DNA from: Methylomonas sp. AM2-LC
GTDB taxonomy: Bacteria; Pseudomonadota; Gammaproteobacteria; Methylococcales; Methylomonadaceae
Direction: 5' to 3'
Assembly: GCF_039904985.1 (NCBI RefSeq)
Contig: NZ_CP157005.1
Span: 1,178,001-1,242,000, forward strand
DNA: 64,000 nucleotides
Shown here: positions 27,089-36,983 of the stretch, piece by piece
How the letters are laid out: each line of letters starts with the position of its first letter
How positions within the stretch are numbered: position 1 is the first letter of the stretch
Translations under genes and position numbers: made by a program
Notes under the pieces: generated by a model
The model's database searches: none
What the model was told of the DNA's origin: nothing
What the model saw: only the letters and a program-made list of their open reading frames with translations

Positions 27089-27925
27089 ATGCAGAAAGTT
27101 TTTTTAAATGGTGATTATTTGCCTATTGATGAGGCAAAGGTCTCCGTGCTGGATCGGGGCTTTCTGTTTGGAGATGGCATTTATGAGGTAATACCTGCGT
27201 ATGCGGGCCGTCTTTTTCGCTTGGCTGACCATATTCAACGCTTGAATAACAGTCTTGCTGGTATTCGCATGTCCATTGATAATTCAGTTAGCGATTGGGA
27301 GGCTATCTTTAATCCTTTGTTAGAAAGTAGCAAAGATCAATATATTTATCTACAGATTACTCGTGGTTACGCACCAAAACGCGATCATGGCTTTCCTGAA
27401 AAAGTGATTCCAACCATTTTTGCCATGTGTTCTGAGATAGTGCCGTTTGCTGGTAAATTTAATGGTATTAAAGCACTTACTCTGGATGATACCCGTTGGC
27501 AATTATGTAATATTAAGGCCATTACTTTATTAGGTAATATTTTGCTTAGACAACAAGCGCTTGATCAAGGTTGTGCAGAAGCGATTTTAGTCAAAAACGG
27601 TTATGTTATCGAGGGTGCCGCCAGTAACGTGTTTGCGGTGATTGAGGGGGAATTAATTACTCCACCAAAAAGCAATGAAATTTTGCCAGGTATCACGCGG
27701 GATGTCATTCTTGAGTTAGCCGCAGCGAATAATATTCCTTACCGTGAAGATATTATTGCTCTGGAAGCTCTAAAATCTGCCAGTGAAGTTTGGGTGGCCA
27801 GTTCCACTCGTGAAATTTTACCGATTGTAGAATTGGATGGTGAGGTCATTGCCGATGGTAAACCGGGCGAGGTTTGGCTGAAAATCGATCAACTTTTACA
27901 AGCTTATAAAAAATCCTTACTATGA
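27089..27925 (+). CDS. dat: D-amino-acid aminotransferase (class IV PLP)
   Basis: Fold-type IV PLP aminotransferase that makes D-alanine or D-glutamate from D-amino acids and 2-oxo acids. Signature LDRGFLFGDGIYEVIPAYAGRLF near the start (shown only in part here: RGFLFGDGIYEV), the PLP lysine in LCNIKAITLLGNIL, and EGAASNVFAV. The start at 27089 gives the usual N-terminus and begins one base after the dacC stop; the longer in-frame form overlaps dacC. 278 aa. It overlaps ybeD by an ATGA. Branched-chain aminotransferase or aminodeoxychorismate lyase are less likely, given the position between dacC and ybeD. Confidence 0.9.
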   Translation: MQKVFLNGDYLPIDEAKVSVLDRGFLFGDGIYEVIPAYAGRLFRLADHIQRLNNSLAGIRMSIDNSVSDWEAIFNPLLESSKDQYIYLQITRGYAPKRDHGFPEKVIPTIFAMCSEIVPFAGKFNGIKALTLDDTRWQLCNIKAITLLGNILLRQQALDQGCAEAILVKNGYVIEGAASNVFAVIEGELITPPKSNEILPGITRDVILELAAANNIPYREDIIALEALKSASEVWVASSTREILPIVELDGEVIADGKPGEVWLKIDQLLQAYKKSLL

Positions 27926-28188
27926 CAGAAACCGAATCTTTATTGGTATTTCCATGTGAGTTTCCCATCAAAGCTATGGGTAAAAGTCGTGATGATTTTG
28001 ACTTGATTGTGGTTGAAATTATTCGCCGTCATGTGGATGATATTAAGGAGGGAGCTGTGACTAGCCGACCCAGTAAAGCTGGCAATTACACGGCTGTAAC
28101 TGTGATGATAGAGGCCACTAGTCGTGAACAATTAAATGCTATTTATCAGGATTTAACTGACAGCACGGATGTGTTGATGGCTTTATAG
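27922..28188 (+). CDS. ybeD: YbeD family protein (DUF493)
   Basis: 88-residue protein with an ACT-like fold: it begins with [16 protein letters not shown] and has the middle stretch [20 protein letters not shown], both typical of DUF493. It lies between dat (ATGA overlap) and lipB (5 bp), the usual location. A role in modulating lipoate or cell-envelope functions has been proposed, but is not established. Confidence 0.92.
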   Translation: MTETESLLVFPCEFPIKAMGKSRDDFDLIVVEIIRRHVDDIKEGAVTSRPSKAGNYTAVTVMIEATSREQLNAIYQDLTDSTDVLMAL

Positions 28189-28193
28189 TTTTT

Positions 28194-28814
28194 ATGGTGG
28201 ATGATACCCGTACCGTTGTCCGTAATTTGGGTGTGCAGGACTATGTCACTGTCTGGCAACAAATGCAGCAGTTTACCGCTGAGCGTACTGAAAGTACGGC
28301 CGATGAAATCTGGATTACTGAGCATCCGCCAGTTTACACACTGGGGCTAAATGGTAAACTTGAACATTTATTAAGCGCTACTAATATTCCCGTAGTTGCC
28401 AGCGATAGGGGAGGGCAAATCAGTTATCACGGCCCTGGGCAATTAGTGGTTTATGTTTTGATCGATCTGCGTCGTTGCCATTTAGGTCCTCGGCAAATAG
28501 TGACTATTTTGGAAAATGCTGTACGACAAACTCTGCGTCAATACGGTATTAGCGCTGAAACAAAACCTACTGCACCTGGTGTCTATGTTGCAGAAAAAAA
28601 GATAGCTTCCTTAGGCTTACGTATTAAACGCGGCTGTTGTTATCATGGCTTGAGTCTGAATAATAATATGGATCTGACCCCGTTTCTGAATATTAATCCT
28701 TGTGGTTATGCCGGTCTGGAAGTTACCCAGTTGCTGGTATGTGGGGTAGATGTGCAAACTCATGAAGTGGCGGTCCCCGTCATACATCAAATCATTAAGG
28801 CAATCGAATTATGA
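28194..28814 (+). CDS. lipB: octanoyl-[ACP]:protein transferase
   Basis: Transfers octanoate from acyl-carrier protein to lipoyl domains, the first step of lipoate synthesis. The family motifs [25 protein letters not shown] (catalytic lysine) and [16 protein letters not shown] (catalytic cysteine) are present. Length is 206 aa. It overlaps lipA by ATGA and sits in the standard operon with dacC and ybeD. Confidence 0.96.
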   Translation: MVDDTRTVVRNLGVQDYVTVWQQMQQFTAERTESTADEIWITEHPPVYTLGLNGKLEHLLSATNIPVVASDRGGQISYHGPGQLVVYVLIDLRRCHLGPRQIVTILENAVRQTLRQYGISAETKPTAPGVYVAEKKIASLGLRIKRGCCYHGLSLNNNMDLTPFLNINPCGYAGLEVTQLLVCGVDVQTHEVAVPVIHQIIKAIEL

Positions 28815-29767
28815 AACTGGAAGCACCTTCGCGCTCAAACCCGTTAACGCATCAGCGTCAGGCCGACAAGTTATCAAAAATTCCTATTAAGGTGGAAAAG
28901 CCTGAAACCATTTTGCGTAAACCAGACTGGTTACGTATCAAGCTGCCAGTGGGGGATAAAGTTAATCAAATCAAAAAATCCTTACGCGAAAACCGTTTGC
29001 ATACAGTATGCGAGGAAGCCGCCTGTCCAAATTTAGGAGAGTGCTTTAGTCACGGAACTGCAACATTTATGATTATGGGGGATTTATGCACCCGGCGCTG
29101 CCCGTTCTGCGATGTTGCACATGGGAAACCACTGCCTTTAGATGCCGAAGAGCCGCAAAATCTTGCCAACACCATCGCCGCTATGGCCTTAAAATATGTG
29201 GTGGTAACCTCAGTAGACAGAGATGATCTGCGCGATGGTGGTGCAAGGCATTTTGCCCATTGTATTGCTGCTATTCGTCAACAATCACCCGCCACCCGCA
29301 TAGAAATATTAGTGCCGGATTTTAGGGGGCGGTTGTCATTAGCACTGGATATCTTAAAACAACAACCTTGTGATGTGTTTAATCATAATCTGGAAACCGT
29401 ACCCAGATTATATAAGGAAGCGCGGCCGGGTGCAGATTACCTGCATTCGTTGGTTTTACTTCAACAGCATAAGGAAAATTTGCCGGAAATACCCACCAAA
29501 TCCGGTTTAATGTTAGGCATAGGCGAAACAGAAGTAGAAGTACTGCAAGTACTACAGGACTTGCTAGAGCATGGTTGTAGCATGTTAACCTTAGGTCAGT
29601 ATTTACAGCCTAGTAAAGAACACTTGGCAGTTAAAGAGTATATTCATCCTGACCAATTCAAACGTTACGCCGATCTGGCCAAGCAAATGGGATTTCAGCA
29701 GGTTGCCAGTGCGCCTTTGGTGCGTTCGTCTTATCATGCTGATTTGCAGGCGGCTGGGTTGGTTTGA
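28811..29767 (+). CDS. lipA: lipoyl synthase (radical SAM)
   Basis: Inserts two sulfur atoms into octanoyl groups. The two iron-sulfur clusters are supported by [12 protein letters not shown] (auxiliary cluster) and CTRRCPFC (radical SAM cluster), and the C-terminal RSSYHAD motif supplies the serine ligand. Length of 318 aa is typical. It is translationally coupled to lipB. End of the operon. Confidence 0.97.
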   Translation: MKLEAPSRSNPLTHQRQADKLSKIPIKVEKPETILRKPDWLRIKLPVGDKVNQIKKSLRENRLHTVCEEAACPNLGECFSHGTATFMIMGDLCTRRCPFCDVAHGKPLPLDAEEPQNLANTIAAMALKYVVVTSVDRDDLRDGGARHFAHCIAAIRQQSPATRIEILVPDFRGRLSLALDILKQQPCDVFNHNLETVPRLYKEARPGADYLHSLVLLQQHKENLPEIPTKSGLMLGIGETEVEVLQVLQDLLEHGCSMLTLGQYLQPSKEHLAVKEYIHPDQFKRYADLAKQMGFQQVASAPLVRSSYHADLQAAGLV

Positions 29768-30086
29768 TGCCTAGTCGCTAAGTTGTCTGTTTGAATCAGC
29801 ACCTTGCTGGCGATGGTTTGTAAATTAAAATTATTTTCACCGCAAAAGTTTCGAAAATGTTTAAAATCAGCGAAACTATCCCTTATTGTATTCATGGTAC
29901 ATCTAATTTTTGTGGTTTTTTTGCGGGCAAAGAAGGAGTAAATGCATATTTTTACTTTAATCGCAGGTAGATGGCAATTTTTGATAGCCCATGCTTATAC
30001 ATCCGCCAGTCAATTTGTAGGTTAAGTTTTTAACTGTGGCTATACTGGACTAAGTAGCAATCCATCTTTTAGAAAATATAAAAAAT
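29768..30086. other. 319-bp gap before phoH; possible 27-codon ORF
   Basis: Non-coding stretch between lipA and phoH. The only hint of coding is an ATG at 29942 (27 codons, stop at 30023-30025), preceded at good distance by AAGGAG. Its product (MHIFTLIAGRWQ...) resembles nothing I know. No hairpin with a T-run was found after lipA. Confidence 0.35.
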
Positions 30087-31499
30087 ATGAATATTCTTTC
30101 CGTCGGTAAAAAATTGTTCGTGCTGGATACCAATGTATTAATGCACGATCCTACCGCCTTGTTTCGCTTCCAAGAACACAATATTTTTATTCCAATGATA
30201 GTGTTGGAAGAGTTGGATCATGCTAAAAAAGGATTATCCGATGTCTCGCGTAATGTACGGCAGGTTAGCCGTTTTCTGGATGATTTAATTCGCGATGCTG
30301 ATCAACAAAGCATCAATGATGGGTTGCCTTTGTCTCTGATTGAAAATACTTCAGGCAACGAACAAAATTTGGATGGTCGTTTATATTTTCAAACCCGGCA
30401 ATTGGCCCATTTATTACCCGCAGATTTACCCGGTCAAATTGCGGATAATTCCATATTAAGCATTGTCCTAGCCTTAGGGCAGGAATTTCCAGAAGTTAAT
30501 GTGATTTTGGTGTCTAAAGACATTAATATGCGCATTAAAGCCGCAGCGTTACAAATTAATGCCGAAGATTACCATAATGATCAGGCTATCGAAGATATAG
30601 ACCTGCTATATAGTGGCTCTATGGCGTTGGATGCTGATTTTTGGGAAGAACACGGCAGTAAAATGGAGTCCTGGCAGGATAATAATCGTACTTTTTATCG
30701 CTTGCATGGTCCGTTAGTGGCTGAATGGTATCCCAATCAGTATCTGTACATGGACGATGACTTTGGTTTTGAAGCGGTGGTTAAGTCGTGTGATGGTGAG
30801 TCCGCTGTGTTGCAATTAACGCGCGACTATAAAACTAAAAATCATAACGTATGGGGTGTAATCGCCAAAAACCGTGAACAGAATTTTGCCCTTAATGCAT
30901 TATTAGATCCTGATGTTGACTTTGTTACGCTATTGGGTTCGGCAGGTACTGGAAAAACCTTGTTGGCTTTGGCGGCGGGATTGTCTTTGACATTGGAGCA
31001 AAAAGCCTTTCTGGAAATTATTATGACACGGGAAACCATGCCCGTTGGTCAGGATATTGGCTTTTTGCCGGGTACTGAGGAAGAAAAAATGGCACCTTGG
31101 ATGGGGGCTTTAATGGATAATCTGGAACTGCTAGGTAGCCGTTCTGGGGCTACCGAATGGGAGCAAGGTGCTTCACATAATATGATGATGAATCGGGTTA
31201 AAATCCGCTCATTAAATTTCATGCGCGGTCGTACTTTTTTAAATCGTTTTCTCATCATTGACGAGGCGCAAAACCTGACGCCGAAACAAATGAAAACTTT
31301 AATTACACGGGCTGGCCCAGGAACAAAAATTATTTGTATTGGTAATCTGGCGCAAATTGATACGCCTTATCTCACGGCAACCAGTTCCGGCTTGGCCTAT
31401 GTAGTAGACCGATTTAAAAATTGGGAGAACAGTGCGCATATAACACTAAGGCGTGGCGAACGCTCCAGGTTGGCGGATTTTGCTTCAGAAAATTTATAA
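30087..31499 (+). CDS. PIN-PhoH domain ATPase (YlaK type)
   Basis: Two-domain protein of 470 aa. The N-terminal PIN nuclease domain (about residues 10-160) has LDTNVLMHDP, EELD and SKDINMRIKA, which supply the acidic metal ligands. The C-terminal PhoH ATPase domain has Walker A GSAGTGKT (284-291) and Walker B LIIDEAQNLTPKQMKTL. Fusions of PIN with PhoH are suggested to act as RNA helicase-nucleases. It stands alone between lipA and a convergent regulator gene. The physiological role is not known. Confidence 0.93.
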   Translation: MNILSVGKKLFVLDTNVLMHDPTALFRFQEHNIFIPMIVLEELDHAKKGLSDVSRNVRQVSRFLDDLIRDADQQSINDGLPLSLIENTSGNEQNLDGRLYFQTRQLAHLLPADLPGQIADNSILSIVLALGQEFPEVNVILVSKDINMRIKAAALQINAEDYHNDQAIEDIDLLYSGSMALDADFWEEHGSKMESWQDNNRTFYRLHGPLVAEWYPNQYLYMDDDFGFEAVVKSCDGESAVLQLTRDYKTKNHNVWGVIAKNREQNFALNALLDPDVDFVTLLGSAGTGKTLLALAAGLSLTLEQKAFLEIIMTRETMPVGQDIGFLPGTEEEKMAPWMGALMDNLELLGSRSGATEWEQGASHNMMMNRVKIRSLNFMRGRTFLNRFLIIDEAQNLTPKQMKTLITRAGPGTKIICIGNLAQIDTPYLTATSSGLAYVVDRFKNWENSAHITLRRGERSRLADFASENL

Positions 31500-31520
31500 C
31501 TTTATTTGTTTTCTTGGCTG

Positions 31521-31562
31521 ACTGTTAATATTTTTTCCGCCATTTTGGTAGGTATTAACAGT
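31521..31562. terminator. hairpin after phoH
   Basis: Perfect 10-bp inverted repeat ACTGTTAATA (31521-31530) / TATTAACAGT (31553-31562), with the loop starting in TTTTTT. It lies between the convergent ends of phoH and the sensorless sigma-54 activator. A second 10-bp repeat (CACTGAATGA 31574-31583 / TCATTCAGTG 31600-31609) overlaps the activator's stop codon. Together they may act as a two-way terminator. Confidence 0.55.
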
Positions 31563-31603
31563 TCAAGGATTATCACTGAATGACATTTGGAAGCCAGTAT
31601 CAT

Positions 31604-32560
31604 TCAGTGACTGGCTAATCCGTGTTTTTGGATGCGATAGAGTAAAGCATCTCTGGATATGCCAAGTAAGCGGGCAGTTTTACTGCGGTTGCCTTTAGTT
31701 CTTATTAACGCCTGATAAATAATATCTGCTTCCAGTTCTTCCAATTGCACGCCCAGTTCTGGCAATATGTAGCCGCCAACTGTTTCAGTGCTTTTTACTA
31801 GTGTAAATTCACGAGGCAGATTTTCAGGTTCTATGTTACGTCCTGACAGCAAAATACAGAGTCGTTCACATAAATTGCGTAATTCTCTGACATTGCCAGG
31901 CCATTTGTAGCTACGTAACACTTTTACAGCCGCGCGGCTGAATACCGGTGCTTCCAGGTTATGGGTAGCAGAAAAATTTTTGAAAAAATGCTCAATCAAT
32001 AAGTCTAAATCTTCACTACGCTCATGTAAGGAGGGTAGTTCCAAAGGCACGACATTAAGTCGGAAATACAGGTCGCGTCGAAACTCACCCGCATCAATCA
32101 AGGCGTTTAAATCCATGTTAGTCGCCGCAAAAATGCGTACATTTACTTTGTAGGGTGTAGTTTCACCAATACATAAACATTCGCCCGACTCAAGAAAACG
32201 CAATAATTTGGATTGTATAGAAAGTGGTAATGAATTGATTTCATCAAGGAATAATGTGCCGCCATCTGCAACCTTAAACAAACCGATTTTGTCATTGGTA
32301 GCGCCAGTAAATGCGCCTTTTTTATGACCAAAAATTTCAGATTCAACCAGCGCTTCAGGTAAAGCTGCGCAATTTAAAGTAATAAACGGTTTATTTGCCC
32401 GTGGGCTACTTTTTTGTATGGCGGTGGCTAATACTTCCTTGCCAGTGCCAGTTTCGCCTTTAATGAGCACTGTGACATCGGTTGCTGCCACAATTTGTGC
32501 GCTACGAATTAAAGCTTCTAATGCAGGTGATTTGCCAATAATCGAATTGAAATGATTCAT
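31604..32560 (-). CDS. sensorless sigma-54-dependent activator (PspF-like layout)
   Basis: Enhancer-binding protein of 318 aa that lacks any N-terminal sensor: the AAA+ domain starts at residue 1. Walker A is GETGTGKE (35-42), the sigma-54 contact loop GAFTGA is at 82-87, and a Fis-type helix-turn-helix closes the protein (NRSKTARLLGISRDALLYRIQKH). Proteins of this layout, such as PspF, are controlled by a partner protein or by expression level. It begins 10 bp after the TauE/SafE-like gene, so the two form an operon. Target genes are unknown. Confidence 0.88.
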   Translation of the reverse strand: MNHFNSIIGKSPALEALIRSAQIVAATDVTVLIKGETGTGKEVLATAIQKSSPRANKPFITLNCAALPEALVESEIFGHKKGAFTGATNDKIGLFKVADGGTLFLDEINSLPLSIQSKLLRFLESGECLCIGETTPYKVNVRIFAATNMDLNALIDAGEFRRDLYFRLNVVPLELPSLHERSEDLDLLIEHFFKNFSATHNLEAPVFSRAAVKVLRSYKWPGNVRELRNLCERLCILLSGRNIEPENLPREFTLVKSTETVGGYILPELGVQLEELEADIIYQALIRTKGNRSKTARLLGISRDALLYRIQKHGLASH

Positions 32561-32570
32561 TAATAACCCT

Positions 32571-33296
32571 TTAATACGTCATTATGTGTTCAACCCGCAT
32601 GGGGTTAAGCGAAGGGAATGCAGCCAGTAAGGCAAAGATAATAAACAAAACCCCTACAATGCTTTTAAAGCGCTGAGCTCTGGATAGTCGGGTTAACAAA
32701 GGTGTAATTATACCTACACCCATAACAGCGGGTAAAGTACCTAAGCCAAAAATGAACATGGTTAGCGCACTATGTAATATATTGCCAGTGGTTGCAGCTA
32801 AGGCAAGAGCGGTATAGATTAAACCGCAAGGGAGCCAGCCCCAAACCATGCCGAATAACAACGCTTGTTTTAAAGATTTAACTGGAATAAGTTTGCGACC
32901 ATAGGGTTCAGCAATTTTCCATAAGTGTATGCCTAATTTTTCGATATAGGCAAAACGTGGAAACCAACCGGCTAAATACAAACCTGCACCAGCCATAATC
33001 ACTGCAGAAATTAATTGTAAAGCACGATGAGCCTGCCCATTGCTAAAAGGTAGGCTCAAAAATTCTACCACCACTGCAACCACTGCGCCTGCCATAGCAT
33101 AACTGATGATTCTACCCACATTATAAGAAAGTACGGTGCAGAATAAGCGACTGTTGTTGTTGCGTAGTTCAGGACTTAGGCTGAATGTCAATGTGCCAAT
33201 AATTGAACCACACATGCCAATACAATGCAGACTGCTGAATAATCCCATTAACAGTGCGGTAAGATAGGAAGCATTAAAATCAAGATAAAGATGCAT
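32571..33296 (-). CDS. TauE/SafE-superfamily membrane protein (UreH-like type)
   Basis: 241-residue protein with about six hydrophobic segments. The N-terminal GLFSSLHCIGMCGSIIGTL motif (His, Cys, Met, Cys) is diagnostic of the TauE/SafE branch that often accompanies cbb3-oxidase or copper-handling genes; MVWGWLPCGLIYTAL in the middle is also typical. The Cys and Met residues suggest metal transport. It is co-transcribed with the downstream sensorless activator. Substrate unknown; different branch from the TauE protein in the sulfide operon. Confidence 0.82.
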   Translation of the reverse strand: MHLYLDFNASYLTALLMGLFSSLHCIGMCGSIIGTLTFSLSPELRNNNSRLFCTVLSYNVGRIISYAMAGAVVAVVVEFLSLPFSNGQAHRALQLISAVIMAGAGLYLAGWFPRFAYIEKLGIHLWKIAEPYGRKLIPVKSLKQALLFGMVWGWLPCGLIYTALALAATTGNILHSALTMFIFGLGTLPAVMGVGIITPLLTRLSRAQRFKSIVGVLFIIFALLAAFPSLNPMRVEHIMTY

Positions 33297-33534
33297 GTAA
33301 AGTAGATGGCGGTATGTTAGATAGGTTAAGCGGCAATTATAGACGCATTCTCTCTGGAAAAGCAGGATTAGTCTTGGTTAACTGCTAACGGTACAAAGTA
33401 TTAATGTTAATTTACTGCAAAATTAATCGGTTTTTAGACAAAGTTGGCTGTTTAAATGGGGCGCTGAGTGATTAATTCAGAAAATTTATGTGATAGTATT
33501 GATCGTACTTTTCACCATCTCTAAAGTTTATGCT

Positions 33535-33576
33535 AACAGACTTAGCGCAGTCGTTTTACAGCGCGCTAAGTCTGTT
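33535..33576. terminator. strong hairpin after mtkB
   Basis: Perfect 14-bp inverted repeat AACAGACTTAGCGC (33535-33548) / GCGCTAAGTCTGTT (33563-33576) with a 14-bp loop, ending 7 bp beyond the stop of mtkB on the minus strand. There is no long T-run; it may terminate or protect the serine-cycle mRNA. Confidence 0.65.
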
Positions 33577-33583
33577 GCGCAAA

Positions 33584-34471
33584 TTACAGTCCTGCCAATA
33601 CTTTGGCTACTGTTTCTCCCATGGCTGAAGGTGTTGGAGCGATAATGACCCCTAGCTCTTTCAGTATTTCAACCTTTTCCGCTGCAGACTCGCCTGAAGA
33701 GGAAATAATAGCGCCCGCGTGGCCCATGCGACGGCCCTTAGGTGCTGTCAGGCCGGCAATATAAGCCACTACTGGTTTGCTCATGTGTTCTTTGGCAAAT
33801 AAGCCTGCTTCTACTTCCTGAGGACCACCAATTTCACCTATCATCACCACCACTTTAGTCTCAGTGTCTTGTTCAAACCTTTCCAGAATGTCTCGATGTG
33901 AACTACCGTTAATCGGGTCTCCTCCAATACCAACGGAAGTTGAAATGCCAATGCCTAGTGATTTCATCTGGTCAGCGGCTTCATAGCCTAGCGTACCAGA
34001 GCGACCAACAATGCCCACATTTCCTGGAATGTAAATATGACCGGGCATAATGCCTAGCATGGATTTACCGGGACTAATGGTGCCCGCACAGTTAGGCCCC
34101 GTGAGTATCATGCGTTGTTCTTTGGGGAAACGACTGAGGAAAATTTTGACTTTCATCATGTCCTGTGTAGGAATGCCATCGGTAATTGCCACGCAATATT
34201 TAATACCTGCATCCGCAGCTTCCATAATAGAATCAGCTGCATAGGCAGGTGGTACGAAAACGATACTGGCTTCCGCACCTGCTTGCTCTACAGCTTCCTT
34301 AACAGTATTAAACACTGGCCGGTCAAGATGTTTTTGGCCGCCTTTGCCAGGTGTAATGCCGCCGACTACATTGGAACCATAATTAATCATGTCTTGAGCA
34401 TGAAATGAGCCGATTTTGCCTGTAAAGCCTTGTACGATAATGCGGGTTTGTTTGTCGATAAAAATTGCCAT
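33584..34471 (-). CDS. mtkB: malate-CoA ligase, alpha subunit (SucD-like)
   Basis: Half of malate thiokinase, which makes malyl-CoA from malate, CoA and ATP in the serine cycle. Homologous to succinyl-CoA synthetase alpha: CoA-binding GFTGKIGSFHAQDM near the start, GIVGRSGTLGYEA, and the phospho-histidine loop RRMGHAGAIISSSG with H251. Length is 295 aa. Partnered with the beta subunit 9 bp upstream and with malyl-CoA lyase before that. Choosing malate- over succinyl-CoA ligase is based on this neighbourhood, since the families are very close; no sdh or sucAB genes are nearby. Confidence 0.9.
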   Translation of the reverse strand: MAIFIDKQTRIIVQGFTGKIGSFHAQDMINYGSNVVGGITPGKGGQKHLDRPVFNTVKEAVEQAGAEASIVFVPPAYAADSIMEAADAGIKYCVAITDGIPTQDMMKVKIFLSRFPKEQRMILTGPNCAGTISPGKSMLGIMPGHIYIPGNVGIVGRSGTLGYEAADQMKSLGIGISTSVGIGGDPINGSSHRDILERFEQDTETKVVVMIGEIGGPQEVEAGLFAKEHMSKPVVAYIAGLTAPKGRRMGHAGAIISSSGESAAEKVEILKELGVIIAPTPSAMGETVAKVLAGL

Positions 34472-34480
34472 GTCGTTTCC

Positions 34481-35662
34481 TTAACCTTGTCTTGCGACGA
34501 CTTCGTTACGTGCTTGTACTGCTTTCTCGGCCGCTTCAGCCAAGGTGTTTGCCATAATGATAGGCAAGCCGCTGTCAGCGATAATTTTTCGGCCTTGTTC
34601 GACATTGGTGCCAGATAAACGCACTATTAAAGGTACTTGCATATCGATTTTTTTCACCGCTTGCACCACGCCTTCGGCAATCCAGTCGCAACGGTTAATA
34701 CCAGCAAAAATGTTGACCAACATGGCTTTAACATTTTTGTCCGCTAATACCATGCGAAACGCTTTCTCTGTGCGTTCTGCCGAAGCTCCGCCGCCAACAT
34801 CCAGAAAATTAGCTGGCTCACCTCCAGACAGTTTAATCATGTCCATGGTTGCCATAGCAAGCCCAGCACCATTAATCATGCAGCCAATATCACCATCCAG
34901 GCCAACATAACTAAGGCCACGATCTGCTGCCGCCATCTCGCGAGGATCTTCCTGGGTTTTATCACGCAATTCTGAAATTTTTTGGCGGCGGAATAAGGCG
35001 TTATCATCGAATCCCATTTTGGCATCTAGTGTAATCAGGTCGCCATGCTGGGTGATTACCAGAGGATTGATTTCGATCATATTTGCATCCAGGTCGCGCA
35101 TGGCTCGATAGCAGCCCTGAATTAGTTTTACGGCTTGCGGAATTTGGGAGGCATCCAGACCTAGATAAAAGCCCATTTTTCGCGCCTGGAAGTCTTGTAA
35201 GCCGACTGAAGGCTCAATATAAATTTTTTTGATGGCGTCTGGATTGGTTTCAGCCAATTCTTCAATGTCCATGCCACCTTGAGCAGAGCCTACCATGACT
35301 ATGCGCTCGTGAGCACGGTCAACCAGAAAGCTTAGATAAAGTTCTTTGGCTATATCTGTGCCTGCTTCTATATATAGACGCAGACAAACTTTGCCAGCAG
35401 GACCAGTTTGATGGGTAACCAAGCGTTTACCTAATAAATCCTCAGCGGCAGCACTGACTTCGTCATGGCTTTTGCAAACGATGATGCCGCCTGCTTTACC
35501 GCGAGCGCCTGAGTGAATTTGGGCTTTAACGACCCAAACATTGCCGCCAATTTCTCTGGCGCGTTGTACTGCGTCTTCCGGGCTGTAAGCTAAGCCTCCG
35601 TCGGCGATTTTAATGCCATATTCGGCTAATAATTGCTTTGCTTGGTACTCATGAATATCCAT
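34481..35662 (-). CDS. mtkA: malate-CoA ligase, beta subunit (SucC-like)
   Basis: ATP-grasp subunit of malate thiokinase. It starts [17 protein letters not shown], as in succinyl-CoA synthetase beta, with the ATP-grasp region ([16 protein letters not shown]) and the C-terminal [16 protein letters not shown] stretch. Length is 393 aa. It precedes mtkB by 9 bp and follows mcl after a 152-bp gap that contains a hairpin. With the lyase it forms the malyl-CoA branch of the serine cycle. Confidence 0.9.
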   Translation of the reverse strand: MDIHEYQAKQLLAEYGIKIADGGLAYSPEDAVQRAREIGGNVWVVKAQIHSGARGKAGGIIVCKSHDEVSAAAEDLLGKRLVTHQTGPAGKVCLRLYIEAGTDIAKELYLSFLVDRAHERIVMVGSAQGGMDIEELAETNPDAIKKIYIEPSVGLQDFQARKMGFYLGLDASQIPQAVKLIQGCYRAMRDLDANMIEINPLVITQHGDLITLDAKMGFDDNALFRRQKISELRDKTQEDPREMAAADRGLSYVGLDGDIGCMINGAGLAMATMDMIKLSGGEPANFLDVGGGASAERTEKAFRMVLADKNVKAMLVNIFAGINRCDWIAEGVVQAVKKIDMQVPLIVRLSGTNVEQGRKIIADSGLPIIMANTLAEAAEKAVQARNEVVARQG

Positions 35663-35696
35663 AGCATCTCTCTTGGTTAATTTTCGGATTCATTTG

Positions 35697-35733
35697 AATC
35701 CCGGCACAAACTTAAAGTTAACGAACCGGGATT
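35697..35733. repeat. hairpin between mcl and mtkA
   Basis: 8-bp inverted repeat AATCCCGG (35697-35704) / CCGGGATT (35726-35733) with a 21-bp loop in the gap between mcl and mtkA on the minus strand. It could set the ratio of lyase to ligase by partial termination or mRNA processing. Confidence 0.5.
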
Positions 35734-35814
35734 TTGAAGTTTAAATCAGACATTTGCCATGTATGGCAGTCCAGGCGTTTAGCGCCCTCGGGTTCTGATT
35801 CAGAAGTTTGTTGG

Positions 35815-36768
35815 TTAACGGCTTTTAGCGGCAATCGCTTCAGCTGCACGCACGATGTTATTCGCCATGCGTTCTGAGGCTGCATCTATTAATCGGCCAT
35901 CAAGTGCGGCTGCGCCTTTACCTTGTGCAGCCGCTTCTTGTAACGCAAGTAAAATGCGTTTGGCTTTTTCGACTTCGGCTGTAGGTGGCGTAAATACCTC
36001 GTTAGCCAAGGCAATTTGCGAGGGATGAATGGCCCATTTGCCTTCACAGCCTAATGCTGCTGCTCTTCGCGCAGCTGCTCTAAAGCCATCGGGGTCTTTA
36101 AAATCGCCAAAAGGTCCGTCAATTGGACGTAAACCATAGGCACGACAAGCAACGGTCATACGGCTGATAGCCGCATGCCACTGATCCCCCGGATAATCAG
36201 GATTGAGACCGCCAATATTGACAGTGCGTGCTCTGTTGCTGGCCGCATAATCGGCAACACCGAAATGCAGCGCTTCCAGACGGCCACCAATGGCACCTTG
36301 TTTGGCGATGTCTTCAACATTGGCCATGCCAAGAGCTGTTTCGATCAGGCATTCAATGCCAATTTTATTATTAAGGCCTTGTTGCATTTCCAGTTGGTTT
36401 AACATGGCTTCCACCATATATAAGTCGCCGTAAACACCGACTTTAGGAATCAGAATAGTGTCAATCTTGGCGCCTGCCTGTTCAACCAGATCCACAACAT
36501 CGCGAACCATATATTGTGTATCTAGGCCGTTGATTCTCACTGACAGAGTTATGCCGTGGCCTGCCCAGTCAAGATCATTTATGGCTTGAATGACATTTTT
36601 ACGAGCTTGAAGTTTGTCGTCTGGTGCAACAGCGTCTTCCAGGTCAAGAAACACAAAATCTACACCACTTTGCAGGGCTTTTTCGAACATGTCGGGATTC
36701 GACCCTGGGACTGCCAGTTCACAGCGTTGAACGCGCTGGGCGTTGGCTTCATATAGTGTATGACTCAT
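35815..36768 (-). CDS. mcl: malyl-CoA lyase (CitE/Mcl family)
   Basis: Splits malyl-CoA into glyoxylate and acetyl-CoA. A CitE-like TIM barrel: RCELAVPGSNPDMFEKALQ near the start (fragment shown), FVFLDLEDAVAPDDK with the metal-binding acidic residues, IECLIETALGM (Glu ligand), and KWAIHPSQIALANEVFTP. Length of 317 aa fits Mcl of methylotrophs. First gene of the minus-strand group mcl-mtkA-mtkB and divergent from sga, with 215 bp between. Citramalyl-CoA or related activities are possible, but the neighbours argue for malyl-CoA. Confidence 0.93.
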   Translation of the reverse strand: MSHTLYEANAQRVQRCELAVPGSNPDMFEKALQSGVDFVFLDLEDAVAPDDKLQARKNVIQAINDLDWAGHGITLSVRINGLDTQYMVRDVVDLVEQAGAKIDTILIPKVGVYGDLYMVEAMLNQLEMQQGLNNKIGIECLIETALGMANVEDIAKQGAIGGRLEALHFGVADYAASNRARTVNIGGLNPDYPGDQWHAAISRMTVACRAYGLRPIDGPFGDFKDPDGFRAAARRAAALGCEGKWAIHPSQIALANEVFTPPTAEVEKAKRILLALQEAAAQGKGAAALDGRLIDAASERMANNIVRAAEAIAAKSR

Positions 36769-36983
36769 GTATGGTTTCCTTGCGTATGCGGAATGCTGAG
36801 ATTAAATCTCAAATAATTTAAATAAACAGACATTTTACTTTTAGGGCAAGCAATGTCAATCATCTGATTCCTTATAAATAAACAGATTTAGAATAAAAAC
36901 AGTGTAAACGACTTGCCGAATCATGCTAAATATGCCACTATCCGCCGATTTATAGCTGCTTCAATTATTATAGGAGAATCCTG

